DNA of 64,000 nt from the NCBI RefSeq assembly GCF_019175385.1, contig NC_083337.1, positions 21,933,885 to 21,997,884 of the forward strand, in the 5' to 3' direction. Source of the DNA: Lycium barbarum (Eukaryota; Streptophyta; Magnoliopsida; Solanales; Solanaceae). The notes below the pieces were generated by a model, which made no database searches, was not told the DNA's origin, and saw only the letters and a program-made list of their open reading frames with translations. A program made the translations under genes and the position numbers. Shown in pieces: positions 21,839-32,601 of this stretch; position 1 is the first letter of the stretch, and the number at the start of each line of letters is the position of its first letter.

Positions 21839-22393
21839 CCCCCTTTCTTCGGGGGCTGCGTTTTATGCCCGCAGGTACAGACATTGGTGATCCTCCACTG
21901 TAGGCTTCACTCTTTGCTATTTCGGAGTACTCCTTCTTGACTCGGAGTCCACTTTTGGTACAGACTTCTTTTGCTATGTATATATTCTGTACATTTGACT
22001 ATTTGGGTACGGCGGGGCCCTGTCTCGCCATATGTCTTTGTTTTGAATTAGTAGAGGCCTGTAGTCATATATGTGGGGCGAGGGTCCTATATATGTTTGT
22101 TTGATTTTGTTTTCTGGTCTTAAAGTGGTTCGTTTGTTATGATGGCCCTAAATGGCCCTTATGCTTATATTTGCAATTGTGACCGGCGATGTCTATTCCG
22201 CCGCTCCGTTTGGATTCGATATGACATTTTGATTTGTGCGACCGCTTAGGACATATTTTTGATATAAATTATGTTTGATATGACTTTTATCAAATTCTGA
22301 AATAAGTTTGGATTTGGTAACGAATATGCGATTTGGTCTGGGTACCCAGGTAGGGTGCCAGTCGCGGCCCACGGGGCTGGGTCGTGACAAAAG

Positions 22394-22405
22394 TGGTATC
22401 AGAGC
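22394..22405 (+). other. Element C primer binding site (initiator tRNA-Met)
   Basis: TGGTATCAGAGC, four bases after the LTR end. Confidence 0.93.
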
Positions 22406-22446
22406 AGTTTGTCCTCGGAATGTCTACAGGCCGTGTCTCGTAGAGT

Positions 22447-22486
22447 CTTGTTTATCGATGTGTTGTGCACCACATCTATACACAGG
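22447..22486 (+). promoter_or_regulatory. Leader hairpin with GTGCAC loop (element C)
   Basis: Same 5' arm and loop as B. The 3' arm (22471-22486) has one further base change (A to C), which costs one pair. Confidence 0.62.
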
Positions 22487-22592
22487 GAACTACAGGGCAT
22501 TTAGGATGTTACTTTATTTGGAATCTTAGATCGTGCGATAGAGCTATGCTATTAGGACGATTCTGATTTGACCTGTTCTTGTGTTTGCAGTG

Positions 22593-25463
22593 ATGCCTCC
22601 GAAGAAGGCAACGGCGGCCTAGAAGGGCAAGGCGAGGATGGGAGAGACTAGTCAGGCACAGCGAGCGACCCGGGCTCGTGTTTGTGATTTGCCTGAGATT
22701 GCGCCTCATTCTGAGGGGTCTGCTACACCCCCACTAGTACAGCCTGGAGCAGGACCTTCAGCAGCTCCAGAGGTCCGTGTACCCGCTCCCGAGACTCCAG
22801 CTCCTCAGCTAGGGGCGGAGGATAGGACCCTGAGGGAGGCTGTACAGTTGTTGACTACACTGGTGGCAGGACAGGCTCGCAGACGCGGGCGGAGGGACGA
22901 TGATGATGATGACAGGCGGGACAGCCTGAGAGTTCGGGAGTTTTTATTATGTGGCCCTCCAGTGTTTTTCGGGTCTAAGCCCGACGAGGACCCCCATGAC
23001 TTTATTCGGGGGATGCGGCGCTCACTGGACTTTGTCAGGGCTTCAGAGACCGAGTCGGTCGAGCTGGCTTCGCACAGGCTTCGAGATGTTTCCACTCACT
23101 CGTATGAGGCTTGGGAGTTATCTAGGGGTGAGGGTGCTCCCCCAGCTACATGGGACTAGTTTGTGACTGCTTTCACCCGCCACTTTCTACCCCCAGAGTT
23201 GTGGCGGGCACGGGCCGACCGATTCTTACTTTTGCAGCAAAGGGGTCGGAGTGTTCGCGAGTATAATCTTGAGTTTGATTCTCTGGCCCGATATGCACCG
23301 GCCGTGGTAGCAGATATGTCCGATCGGATGCACAGATATGTTATGGGATTGGATCAGTATTTGATCGACGGCTGTATGGCAGTGTCATTGCAGACAGATA
23401 TGGACATTGCCCGACTTCAGGCCTATGCGATGGGTATGGAGGATCGTCACAGGTCTGATCATTCTGGTAGAGATCGGGATAGGAGGCCGCCCAAGAAGGC
23501 TAGGTCCGCAGGTTATTCTAGAGATTTTCGGGGCGGACAACCTCAGCAGCAGCAGTCAGGTAGACAGCTTCCTCCTTCCGGCCGGAGTACTCAGTCAGGC
23601 AGCCGGAGATTTGACAGTGCGGGACCGTCTGGGGCCGGTCAGAGCTCCAGAGCGGCAGGTTCACAGATGATTAGAGGTCCCAGCCAGACCAGACCACCCG
23701 GGCCCCGTTGTTCTCATTGCGGGAAGTCTCATCCTGGGGAGTGTTATCGAGCTACTGGAGCTTGTTTTTCGTGCGGTGGTCAGGGCCATTTTATGAGAGA
23801 TTGTCCGTTGGCCAGCGGTTCTGGTAGTGTGGCTCAGCCGACAGGGTCAGCCGCCGGTTCATCATCTGCTCCATCTGTTGCACGCCCTGCAGGTCGAGGT
23901 GCGCCGACACCGGCGGGACGCGGTCGAGGCCGCGGTGGCGTTTCAGGTTCTAGCGGTCCCTCGAACCGCATATATGCTTTGGCCAGCCGCCAGGATCAGG
24001 AGGCTTCGCCAAACGTCGTCACAGGTACATTACTGGTTTTCTCCAGATCTGTATATGCATTGATTGACCCTGGTTCTACTTTATCATATATTTCCCCGCT
24101 CGTTACTAGTAAAATTGGGATAGTGTCTGAGCCTATAGAGCCATTTGAGGTAGCTACGCCTGTTGGGGATTTTGTTATAGCGAGACAGATCTATAGGGAT
24201 TGTTCTGTGACTATTTATGATCGTTGCACTAGGGCTGATCTGATAGAGTTAGACATGCTTGAGTTTGACGTCATTATGGGTATGGACTGGTTGTCTTCTT
24301 GTTATGCTAATGTTGAATGCCAGAAAAAGGTAGTCCGTTTTCAGTTTCCAGGGGAACCAGTTATAGAGTGGTTCAGATCCACAGCATCGCCGAGGGGTAA
24401 GTTTATTTCATACCTCAAGGCTAAGAAGATAATCCAGAAGGGTTATATCTATCATTTGGTTCGTGTGCACGATACTGCAGCGGAGATACCTACCCTTCAG
24501 TCTGTTCCGGTCGTCAGTGAGTTTCCAGATGTATTTCCTGACGAGCTTCCTGGCCTTCCACCTGAGCGGGAGATTGATTTTACTATAGAGTTGATGCCGG
24601 ATACGCAGCTTATATCTATTCCCCCGTACAGGATGGCACCGGCTGAGTTGAAAGAGTTGAAGGAGCAGCTGAAAGATTTGTTGGATAAGGGCTTTATCAG
24701 ACCCAGCACATCACCCTGGGGAGCGCCGGTATTGTTTGTTAGAAAGAAAGATGGGTCACTGCGGATGTGTATCGACTACCGGCAGCTGAATAAGGTGACT
24801 ATTAAGAATAAATATCCCCTCCCCCGGATTGATGACTTGTTTGATCAGCTGCAGGGTGCTAAATATTTTTCGAAGGTAGATCTGCGCTCAGGTTATCATC
24901 AGGTGCGAGTGCGGGAGTCAGATATCTCGAAGACTGCTTTCAGGACCCGGTACGGGCACTATGAGTTCAGAGTTATGTCTTTCGGGCTGACTAATGCTCC
25001 AGCGGTATTTATGGATCTGATGAATCGGGTATTTCGGCCTTTTCTGGACATGTTTGTTATTGTGTTTATTGATGATATTCTGATTTACTCGCGATCAGCC
25101 GAGGAGCATTCAGATCATTTGAGGACGGTACTTGGCATTCTCCGTCAGCAGAAGTTATATGCTAAATTCTCCAAATGTGAATTCTGGTTGACTTCTGTGG
25201 AATTCTTGGGCCATATTGTCGGTGCAGACGGTATTCGGGTCGATACGCAGAAGATTGAGGCTGTACAGAATTGGCCCAGGCCTACTACACCGACGGAGGT
25301 GCGCAGTTTTCTGGGATTGGCCGGATATTATCGCAGGTTCGTGGAGGATTTTTCTTCTATTGCAGCACCACTAACAAGGCTTACTCAGAAAGCAGCAAAA
25401 TTTCAGTGGACCGATGCCTGCGAGCGCAGCTTTCAGATGCTGAAAGAGAGATTGGTTACGGCC
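22593..25463 (+). pseudogene. gag-pol: Element C gag-protease-reverse transcriptase (two stops, then frameshift)
   Basis: ATG at 22593 follows TTTGCAG by two bases. Gag domain at about 22950-23150, CCHC knuckle [14 protein letters not shown] at 23763-23804, protease [11 protein letters not shown] at about 24058-24090, RT from about 24530 with [27 protein letters not shown] and the catalytic [10 protein letters not shown] near 25065. Stops at 22620-22622 and 23157-23159 are both TAG where element B has CAG. From 23160 the frame is open through RT until one base is missing near 25461-25464, after which the RNase H reading continues in another frame. With gag, protease and RT in one frame, a single polyprotein was the original product. 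Confidence 0.92.
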
Positions 25464-27451
25464 CAGTATTGGCTCTTCCAGAAGGATCAGACGGGTATGT
25501 TGTCTATTGTGACGCCTCTAGTATTGGGATAGGTTGTGTATTGATGCAGCACGGTCGAGTCATAGCCTATGCTTCCCGGCAGCTCAGACCGCACGAGAAG
25601 AACTATCCCACTCATGATCTTGAGTTGGCCGCAGTAATTCATGCTTTGAAGATTTGGCGGCATTATTTATATGGGGTCCATGTTGATATTTATACGGACC
25701 ATAAGAGTCTCCAGTATATTTTTAAGCAGAAGGAGCTAAATTTGCGGCAGCGGAGATGGCTTGAGTTACTAAAGAATTACGACGTTGATATTCTGTACCA
25801 TCCGGGGAAAGCCAATGTGGTAGCTGATCCGCTTAGCCGCAAGTCCGTAGGCAGCCTGGCTGGTGTACCATCTGATAAGAGGGATTTGGTTCGTAATATT
25901 CATCAGCTGGCCAGCCTCGGAGTTCGTTTGGCGGATTCTGGAGATTCTGGGATTTCTGTTCGTCCAGTTGCTGAATCATCTGTTATTCAGGAGGTAAAGC
26001 AGCGCCAGTTTGAAGATCCTCTCCTGATTCAGTACAGATATGTGGCCCTTAATAAAGGAAAGACTCAGTTTGAGATCTCGCCTGAAGGAGTATTATTATA
26101 TGACGGCAGATTCTGTGTACCGGACGTTGCGGGCTTACGGCGGCAGATTATGGGCGAGGCCCATAATGCACGGTATTCTGTTCATCCTGGTTCCACTAAA
26201 ATGTATCGGGATCTCAGGTGTTTGTATTGGTGGGACGGCATGAAGAAAGATATTGCTGAGTTTGTTAGTCAGTACCCGAACTGCCAGCAAGTTAAGATCG
26301 AGCATCAGAAGCCCGGTGGATTATTACAGGAGATGGAAATTCCAGCCTGGAAATGGGAGATGATTAATATGGATTTCGTTGTTGGGTTACCGCGCACTCC
26401 ACGCAGGTATGATTCTATTTGGGTTATTGTTGACAGATTGACAAAATCAGCCCATTTCCTTCCGGTTCGGACTACTTATTCGGCTGAGGACTACGCTAGA
26501 TTGTACATCAGAGAGATAGTCAGACTTCACGGAGTGCCTATATCTATTATTACCGACCGAGGTGCCCAGTTTACGGCAAATTTCTGGAGGTCATTCCAAG
26601 AGGGATTAGGGACTCAGGTGATCCTCAGTACAGCTTTTCATCCTCAGTCCGACGGGCAGGCCGAGCGCACTATTCAGACGCTGGAAGATATGTTGCGGGC
26701 CTGCGTTATTGATTTCAGAGGCAGCTGGGACGATCATTTGCCGCTTATTGAGTTTGCCTATAATAATAGTTATCACACCAGCATTCAGATGGCACCGTAT
26801 GAAGCCCTTTATGGCAGAAAATGCAGATCTCCTATTGGTTGGTTTGACGTGGGCAAGACTAAGCTGATTGGGCCAGATGTGATCCAGGAAGCTGTAGATA
26901 AGGTAAAGCTTATTCGAGAACGATTATTTTCTGCTCAGAGTCGACAGAAAGCTTATGCAGATAGACGGCGTCGACCGTTAGAGTTCCAGATTGGCGACTG
27001 GGTATTCCTGAAGGTGTCGCCCATGAAGGGTGTCATGAGATTCGGTAGAAAGGGTAAGTTGAGCCCCCGGTACATTGGGCCGTATCAGATCGTTCGAAAG
27101 ATAGGCGAGGTCGCCTATGAGCTAGACTTACCATCCGACTTGGAGGCCGTACACCCGGTGTTTCATGTGTCTATGTTGCGGAAATGTATTGGTGATCCTT
27201 CCAGGATATTCCCAGTTGATGACATTCAGGTGACGGAGCAGTTATCTTATGACGAGCAACCTGTATCTATTCTGGATCGACAGGTGCGGAGACTACGCAC
27301 TAAAGAAGTGCCCTCCGTCAAAGTCCTGTGGCACAACAATAATCGGGAGGAGATGACTTGGGAGGCGGAGGACGAGATGAAGAAGAAATACCCCCATTTG
27401 TTCCCGACGTCCACAGGTAATCTAAACCTTTCACTTTGTTATGTTGATTGA
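25464..27451 (+). pseudogene. pol: Element C RNase H, integrase and chromodomain-like tail (open but frameshifted from RT)
   Basis: The reading is open to the stop at 27449-27451. RNase H (about 25470-25850) shows [18 protein letters not shown] and [11 protein letters not shown]. The integrase zinc domain has both His and the last Cys, but the first Cys of CPNC is Tyr (QYPNC, codon 26273-26275). The catalytic core has [16 protein letters not shown] and the Glu of [12 protein letters not shown]. The tail [11 protein letters not shown] (about 27345) is the chromodomain-type end that can steer integration to heterochromatin. The lost zinc ligand suggests that the integrase is impaired even if the frame were intact. 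Confidence 0.9.
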
Positions 27452-27508
27452 TAAACATAATTTCGTATGCCACTAATAATAAAGAACTCCCTCGCCTTGG
27501 TCATAAGA
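27452..27508 (+). other. Remnant of element C 3' untranslated region; deletion junction
   Basis: Only 57 bases separate the pol stop from LTR sequence. The hairpin, polypurine tract and the first 254 bases of the 3' LTR are absent; LTR homology restarts at CCACTTGG (27509, equal to 19705). Confidence 0.8.
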
Positions 27509-30188
27509 CCACTTGGCTTGGCCCAAACCCATTTTTTTTAATGTCATGTGCTATGCACATGACTCTTATATAGATATATATCATGCTTGGTCTTTAGAAT
27601 CTTCAAGAAACCAAACAAACACAAAAAACAATTGAAGAACACCCTTTCAAAGGGCTCTCGGCCGAACAAGAAATAGAGAGAAAGAAAAATTTTGCTAGCC
27701 TTGTTTTAATCCTAAAAATCGTGTCCTTGTTGTAGTTATAGCAAGCGCAAGACGCTCTTCAACGTGATACAAGTTATTTGGTGGAAGAATCACGTTTGCG
27801 ACAAGTCGGATTTTCAAGAAAAGGTAAGAATTTTGTTACTCTAATGTTATGGAATTGGTATGAATGTGTTAAGGATTGAGAATAGACGAGAATTCCGTCG
27901 TTTTGATATGTGTGCAAAACCGTGGGTGTATGTATATTGATGTCATGGCCGTGTGCCCTAGGAAGAAGAAAGAAATGTGAATTGATCTTGGTTGGTTTGT
28001 TTATTGTGTCCTTGTGACATTTATGACGTAAATGATTGTTTAACGAATTGAATTGGTGTTGGAAAATGATTTCGGAACATTATCGGAAAGTATATACCTT
28101 TGGTATATTTGTGTATATCATTGTACATCTATGATACTAAAAGACTTTAAATGTGACTTATAGTTGATGTTAGTGAATTCGGAATGAAACGATGCAAGTT
28201 AGAATGTTCGTCGTGGCTTTTGATGTTTTGGATAGAATATGGAAAGTAATGAACTTCGGGAAATTTTGTATATGGTTTGGAACATAATTGGGATGTGATT
28301 GAATAATCTTAAATGAGTGAATGAATACAATAATGTGGATATAAGTTTGGAATTGTGAAGTTTGAATGAAAGTTGCCAATTTGTGTAGTAAGATAGAACT
28401 TTGAAGCTAGAATGATTTGATTATGGTTTGTGTTGTTTGATGACGTTTGGGTTGTTGTTGTTGATGTATTTTGAGCCGGGCTAAGTCTCGGGGGTGTTAG
28501 ATTTATAGGGGAAATGCTGCCGAAATTTCGGTAGACAAAAATCAAGTTAATGGAAATCTTAAGCCTAAGAATCTCTAATTGGTAACTTTGACCATTTGCA
28601 GATTCTGGACGAAATGGGATTTGATTTTAAGGAAAGCATAAGACGTCCATAAGGTATGTAAAGCTTCCCACTTCTTCGTTTGGCATGTCTTAGTATGTTA
28701 GGTGAATATTGGAACCTCCGGAGCATTTCTGCTCCTCGAAACCCGATCTACAAAACGACTACTATTCATTCAATTTAATTGAAGCCTAAAGGCTCTATTT
28801 TGGCTAGAATGCAACCAAATGTTCGAAACTTATCGAAATGTGATCGGGTCACTTTGAAATCATTATGTATGATCTTTTGGCCTTTAAATGTTCGTCAATT
28901 ATGTTCGCCACCTCAATTTGACTCGAGGTGGGCCCGCTAACCCCGAGACGCCCTATTTGTCCTATTGGGCTCCCTTTTTGGATGAACTTCGATATGAGAT
29001 CTTCGACCTTGAAACTTCCCTCTATGAAATATGTTTTGACCATTATGATATATTAAGTTTCGTTTGAGCCATACGTACCACTTTGGAAATAATTTGTGAG
29101 ATAAACTTTCGTATGAACTAATCATTCGACTATTGTGGTTTATGAAATGACTTATGAGATTATTAAGTTTTGAAAGGCTATTTTGAAATATAAATTGCAT
29201 TTGTTTGCTCACGACTCCGCTCGTGCCTTATTTTGACTTCGTTCACCGGTTCCCGGGCCGGTTATGATTCGTGCGCCCTATGATAATTCGGCCGTATGCT
29301 GTGTTACGGTTCCCGAGGCCTCGCCATAGGGCCGGGTTCCGTTTGGAGTCATGCTGTGATATGGCTAGTGATGCGATACGCTCACTTACGTTTGTGTTCG
29401 GGGATGTACGGAGATTCGAAACCTTCTGGTGTTATGCTGTGTGTGGCGCCAGCGTCGGAGTGGCGACCACGTTCTGGAGCGTTTGCATGATTTCGTTTGC
29501 ATTATGTATATGTATATGATTTGATACGGATTTTGACATACTGATTGGTACTTCCCTTTGATATCCGGTTTGCTTTCAGTTTTGACTCATATTTCTGTAC
29601 TCCGTGCTTTACATACTCAGTACATATTTCGTACTGACCCCCTTTCTTCGGGGGCCGCGTTTCATGCCCGCAGGTACAGACATTGGTGATCCTCCACTGT
29701 AGGCTTCACTCTTTGCTATTTCGGAGTACTCCTTCTTGACTCGGAGTCCACTTTTGGTACAGACTTCTTTTGTTATGTATATATTCTGTACATTTGACTA
29801 TTTGGGTACGGCGGGGCCCTGTCTCGCCATATGTCTTTGTTTTGAATTCGTAGAGGCCTGTAGTCATATATGTGGGGCGAGGGTCCTATATATGTTTGTT
29901 TGATTTTGTTTTCTGGTCTTAAAGCGGTCCGTTTGTTATGATGGCCCTAAATGGCCCTTATGCTTATATTTGCACTTGTGACCGGCGATGTCTATTCCGC
30001 CGCTCCGTTTGGATTCGATATGACATTTTGATTTGTGCGACCGCTTAGGACATATTTTTGATATAAATTATGTTTGATATGACTTTTATCAAATTCTGAA
30101 ATAAGTTTGGATTTGGTAACGAATATACGATTTGGTCTGGGTACCCAGGTAGGGTGCCAGTCGCGGCCCACGGGGCTGGGTCGTGACA
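27509..30188 (+). repeat. Element C 3' LTR, 5'-truncated
   Basis: Aligns with 19705-22389, with about 35 substitutions and a few short indels. The right end TGACA and the target duplication are intact. Confidence 0.92.
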
Positions 30189-30193
30189 CCAAT
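30189..30193. repeat. Target site duplication CCAAT, right, element C
   Basis: Repeats 19446-19450. Confidence 0.93.
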
Positions 30194-32601
30194 GCACTCG
30201 GGTGCATTTCGAGACTTGGATTGGAAAGTAGATGTGGAGGTATTGGGGGTTGACTCGATCAACGAGACCTCTGTTGGGAATTTCGAGGACTCGAGTACGT
30301 TCGTAGTGTATTTACATGTATGTCTTTATATATGGTATGTGAGCAGATGGCCTCGGGTGATAGTTGAGATTTCGGGTCGAGTTGTGAAATACATGAGAAT
30401 TTCTGGTGTCTGTGCCCGCGTGGCGGCAGCAGCACCGCGGCACCGGCACTGCTTGAGCAGTCACCCTGCCTCTTGAGCGGCCTAAGCGATTTGGGTATGA
30501 CCGCTGTAGCGGTCATGGGACCACCGAAGTAGTGCCGCGAAAGCGGTATGTTGGACGTGGAAGCGGGTGACGGGCAGTTAATTTCATTTAATGAGTGCTG
30601 AAAGCCCCAAGTCCCTCATTCTTTATTATCTAGACCTTAGAGTTATTAGGAGCTGTTCAAGGTGATTCTTGGGGGAAAATCTTGGTGGTAAGTCCTCCTA
30701 TCTTCTTGCTATTTCATGATTTCATTATCACCTTAGGATTCCATTATCATGCTAGTTCACTAAGAGTTTAAGAAATGAAGGAGGGTTCATTGGGTTCTTC
30801 ATTCTAGGCTTTGTAATCTTGATGTATTGGTTGGGTTAGCTCTAGTAAGTATAGAGTTGATGATTAGAACCTTTTACTGCATGAATTCTTCCTAATTAAT
30901 GACTAATTTATGGAATTAGGTGTTAGGGTTTATACCCAAATTTGGGAGCTTTGCCTTGAATCCAATTTTAGTAAATTGTTGGTTCTTCTAGCTTGATATT
31001 GATGGGAATTGATCACCTAGAGCTTTAATTTCATGTTGAGACCTTTAGATTCCTAATTTCACCCTTCTAGTTCATAAACCCCATCCATAGGTTGGGGATT
31101 TGGGTCTTGAATAGAAGTAAGGTTTGATCGATGTTCTTCTTGTCTAATTTCTTGATTCGAATGTGCTTAGACTTTCTTTATCTCGAGTTTCAAAGGAAAA
31201 GAAATACTAAGATGTGATTATGGAGACCTTGATGTTCGGCCTTCCAGGTAGGTTACGATTTACCCTATGGTGAGACTTCGTTTAGTGAAGCATATATTTA
31301 GATGATATTGTCGGAGAATGCATGTAAACCTTCGGGTATAAAATTGTGTTGGATATTGTCTTAGGTTAGGCCTTGTTGTGTGATTTGGGGGTTAGCCACC
31401 CCGTTGTGTTGTGGCTTATCTTGTTCTATTGTTGGTTGCTCGATGCCATGTGGAGATAGCATATATTCGTGACTGTTGATAGACCTTGATTACGATATTA
31501 TAGCATCTTATTTGTTGTCGTTTGAGGCGAGGATAATGATTCCATTTTGACTTATTGTGTAGCCTTTTATTGATATTCTTGGTGTGCCCATGTGTGGTAC
31601 TTTTGATATTAATTTGATTATTTACATTGAACTTCTACATTACACGCATTCTCATCCTTCATGATATATTGATGATATAAAAGGAAACACTATTATAAGT
31701 TGGGCTCAGTTGGATAAGAGTGATATGAAGATCGATGTTTGATGTTTATCCCAGAATCGAGTATGAGTGCTGGTTGCGATTGTCGAAATCGTGAGGGTAC
31801 ATGGACTTCGTGAGTCGCCCATGGTTTGTTCTCCCGAGATATGATGTTACATCATAGGAGTACATGTGTACGGTCCATATGCATTGCATCCACATTTCAT
31901 ACATTATTGCATTGCATTTTACTATGACTTCTATTGTGATATTCTTGTGATGTACTAGTGATATATGGATTCGAATTGAATATATTGAGTGTTAGCACAT
32001 TTGGGTTTAGATGCTATAACATAGTTGATGACGTGTACTTGGTTACTGGCTCGTGATTGGCTTATACCTTGTTGATTTACCTGTTTACCTTACTTTATTG
32101 CCATGATATATGTTAGCTAATCTTAGTCGGCCCATGATACCTACCAGCACTTGTTGTTTGTACTGACCAACATTTAATGCATTCTTTTATAAATGCAGAG
32201 TTCCAAGTGGGTTCGACCTTTACTCCTCGTGGCTGATAGTAGTTCGAGGATTGTTGTTTAGAGTCTTACAGGGTGAGCACGAGGACGTTCGATGCTTGTA
32301 TTTTCTTCTTTTATTTATATCTTACTTGATATTCTAAAATATATTGAGACTATTGATGTATTATTATTACTTCCAGACTTGTAGATTCTAGTTAGATGCT
32401 CTTGTATGACTAGACATGATACTGGGTGGTTTTGATGTATCTCTGCATTGTTTATCTATTATTATGTCAGACTAACGTATTTCTATCTCTTTCGTCCATT
32501 TACTTATTTATTCATTCTTTTAAAATTGTTGGGATAAGGGTTCACTTACCGAGGTGAGAAAGGTAGGTGTCCGCGCGACTTAGTGAAATTGGGTCATGAC
32601 A
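30194..32601 (+). repeat. Element D 3' LTR, second part
   Basis: Continues from 19450 and ends GGGTCATGACA, like the other LTRs here. Joined, the LTR is about 2.69 kb. It has a GCGGT-rich block at about 30410-30560, with the near-palindrome TGACCGCTGTAGCGGTCA around 30496-30516, and a weak form of the shared hairpin (CAGCAC ... GTACTGA, about 32145-32166). No gene is seen. No primer site follows, consistent with a 3' LTR. Confidence 0.65.

Larger units (their letters stand above)
19451..22389 (+). repeat. Element C 5' LTR (2,939 bp)
   Basis: Starts TGTTATGTCCCG and ends GGGTCGTGACA. Contains the inverted repeat and TATA box (19740-19770), splice-like signals (GTAAG at 20024, acceptor AG at 20801-20802, GTATGT at 20855), and the hairpin at 21818-21838. 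Blocks shared with the B LTR include GAGCCGAGCTAAG and GCTGCCGAAATTTCGGTAG. Confidence 0.92.
19451..30188 (+). mobile_element. Element C: near-complete Tekay/Del-like chromovirus, likely partner of B
   Basis: Both outer ends and the target duplication CCAAT are present. Order: LTR, primer site, leader hairpin, gag, protease, RT, RNase H, integrase with chromodomain-like tail, LTR. Damage is light: two amber codons in gag, one lost base between RT and RNase H, and a deletion that removed the polypurine tract and the first 254 bp of the 3' LTR. Comparable LTR parts differ at roughly 35 of 2,680 sites by hand count (about 1.3%), so it is older than B. Its LTR ends, promoter inverted repeat, leader and Gag are close to those of B. 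Confidence 0.93.
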
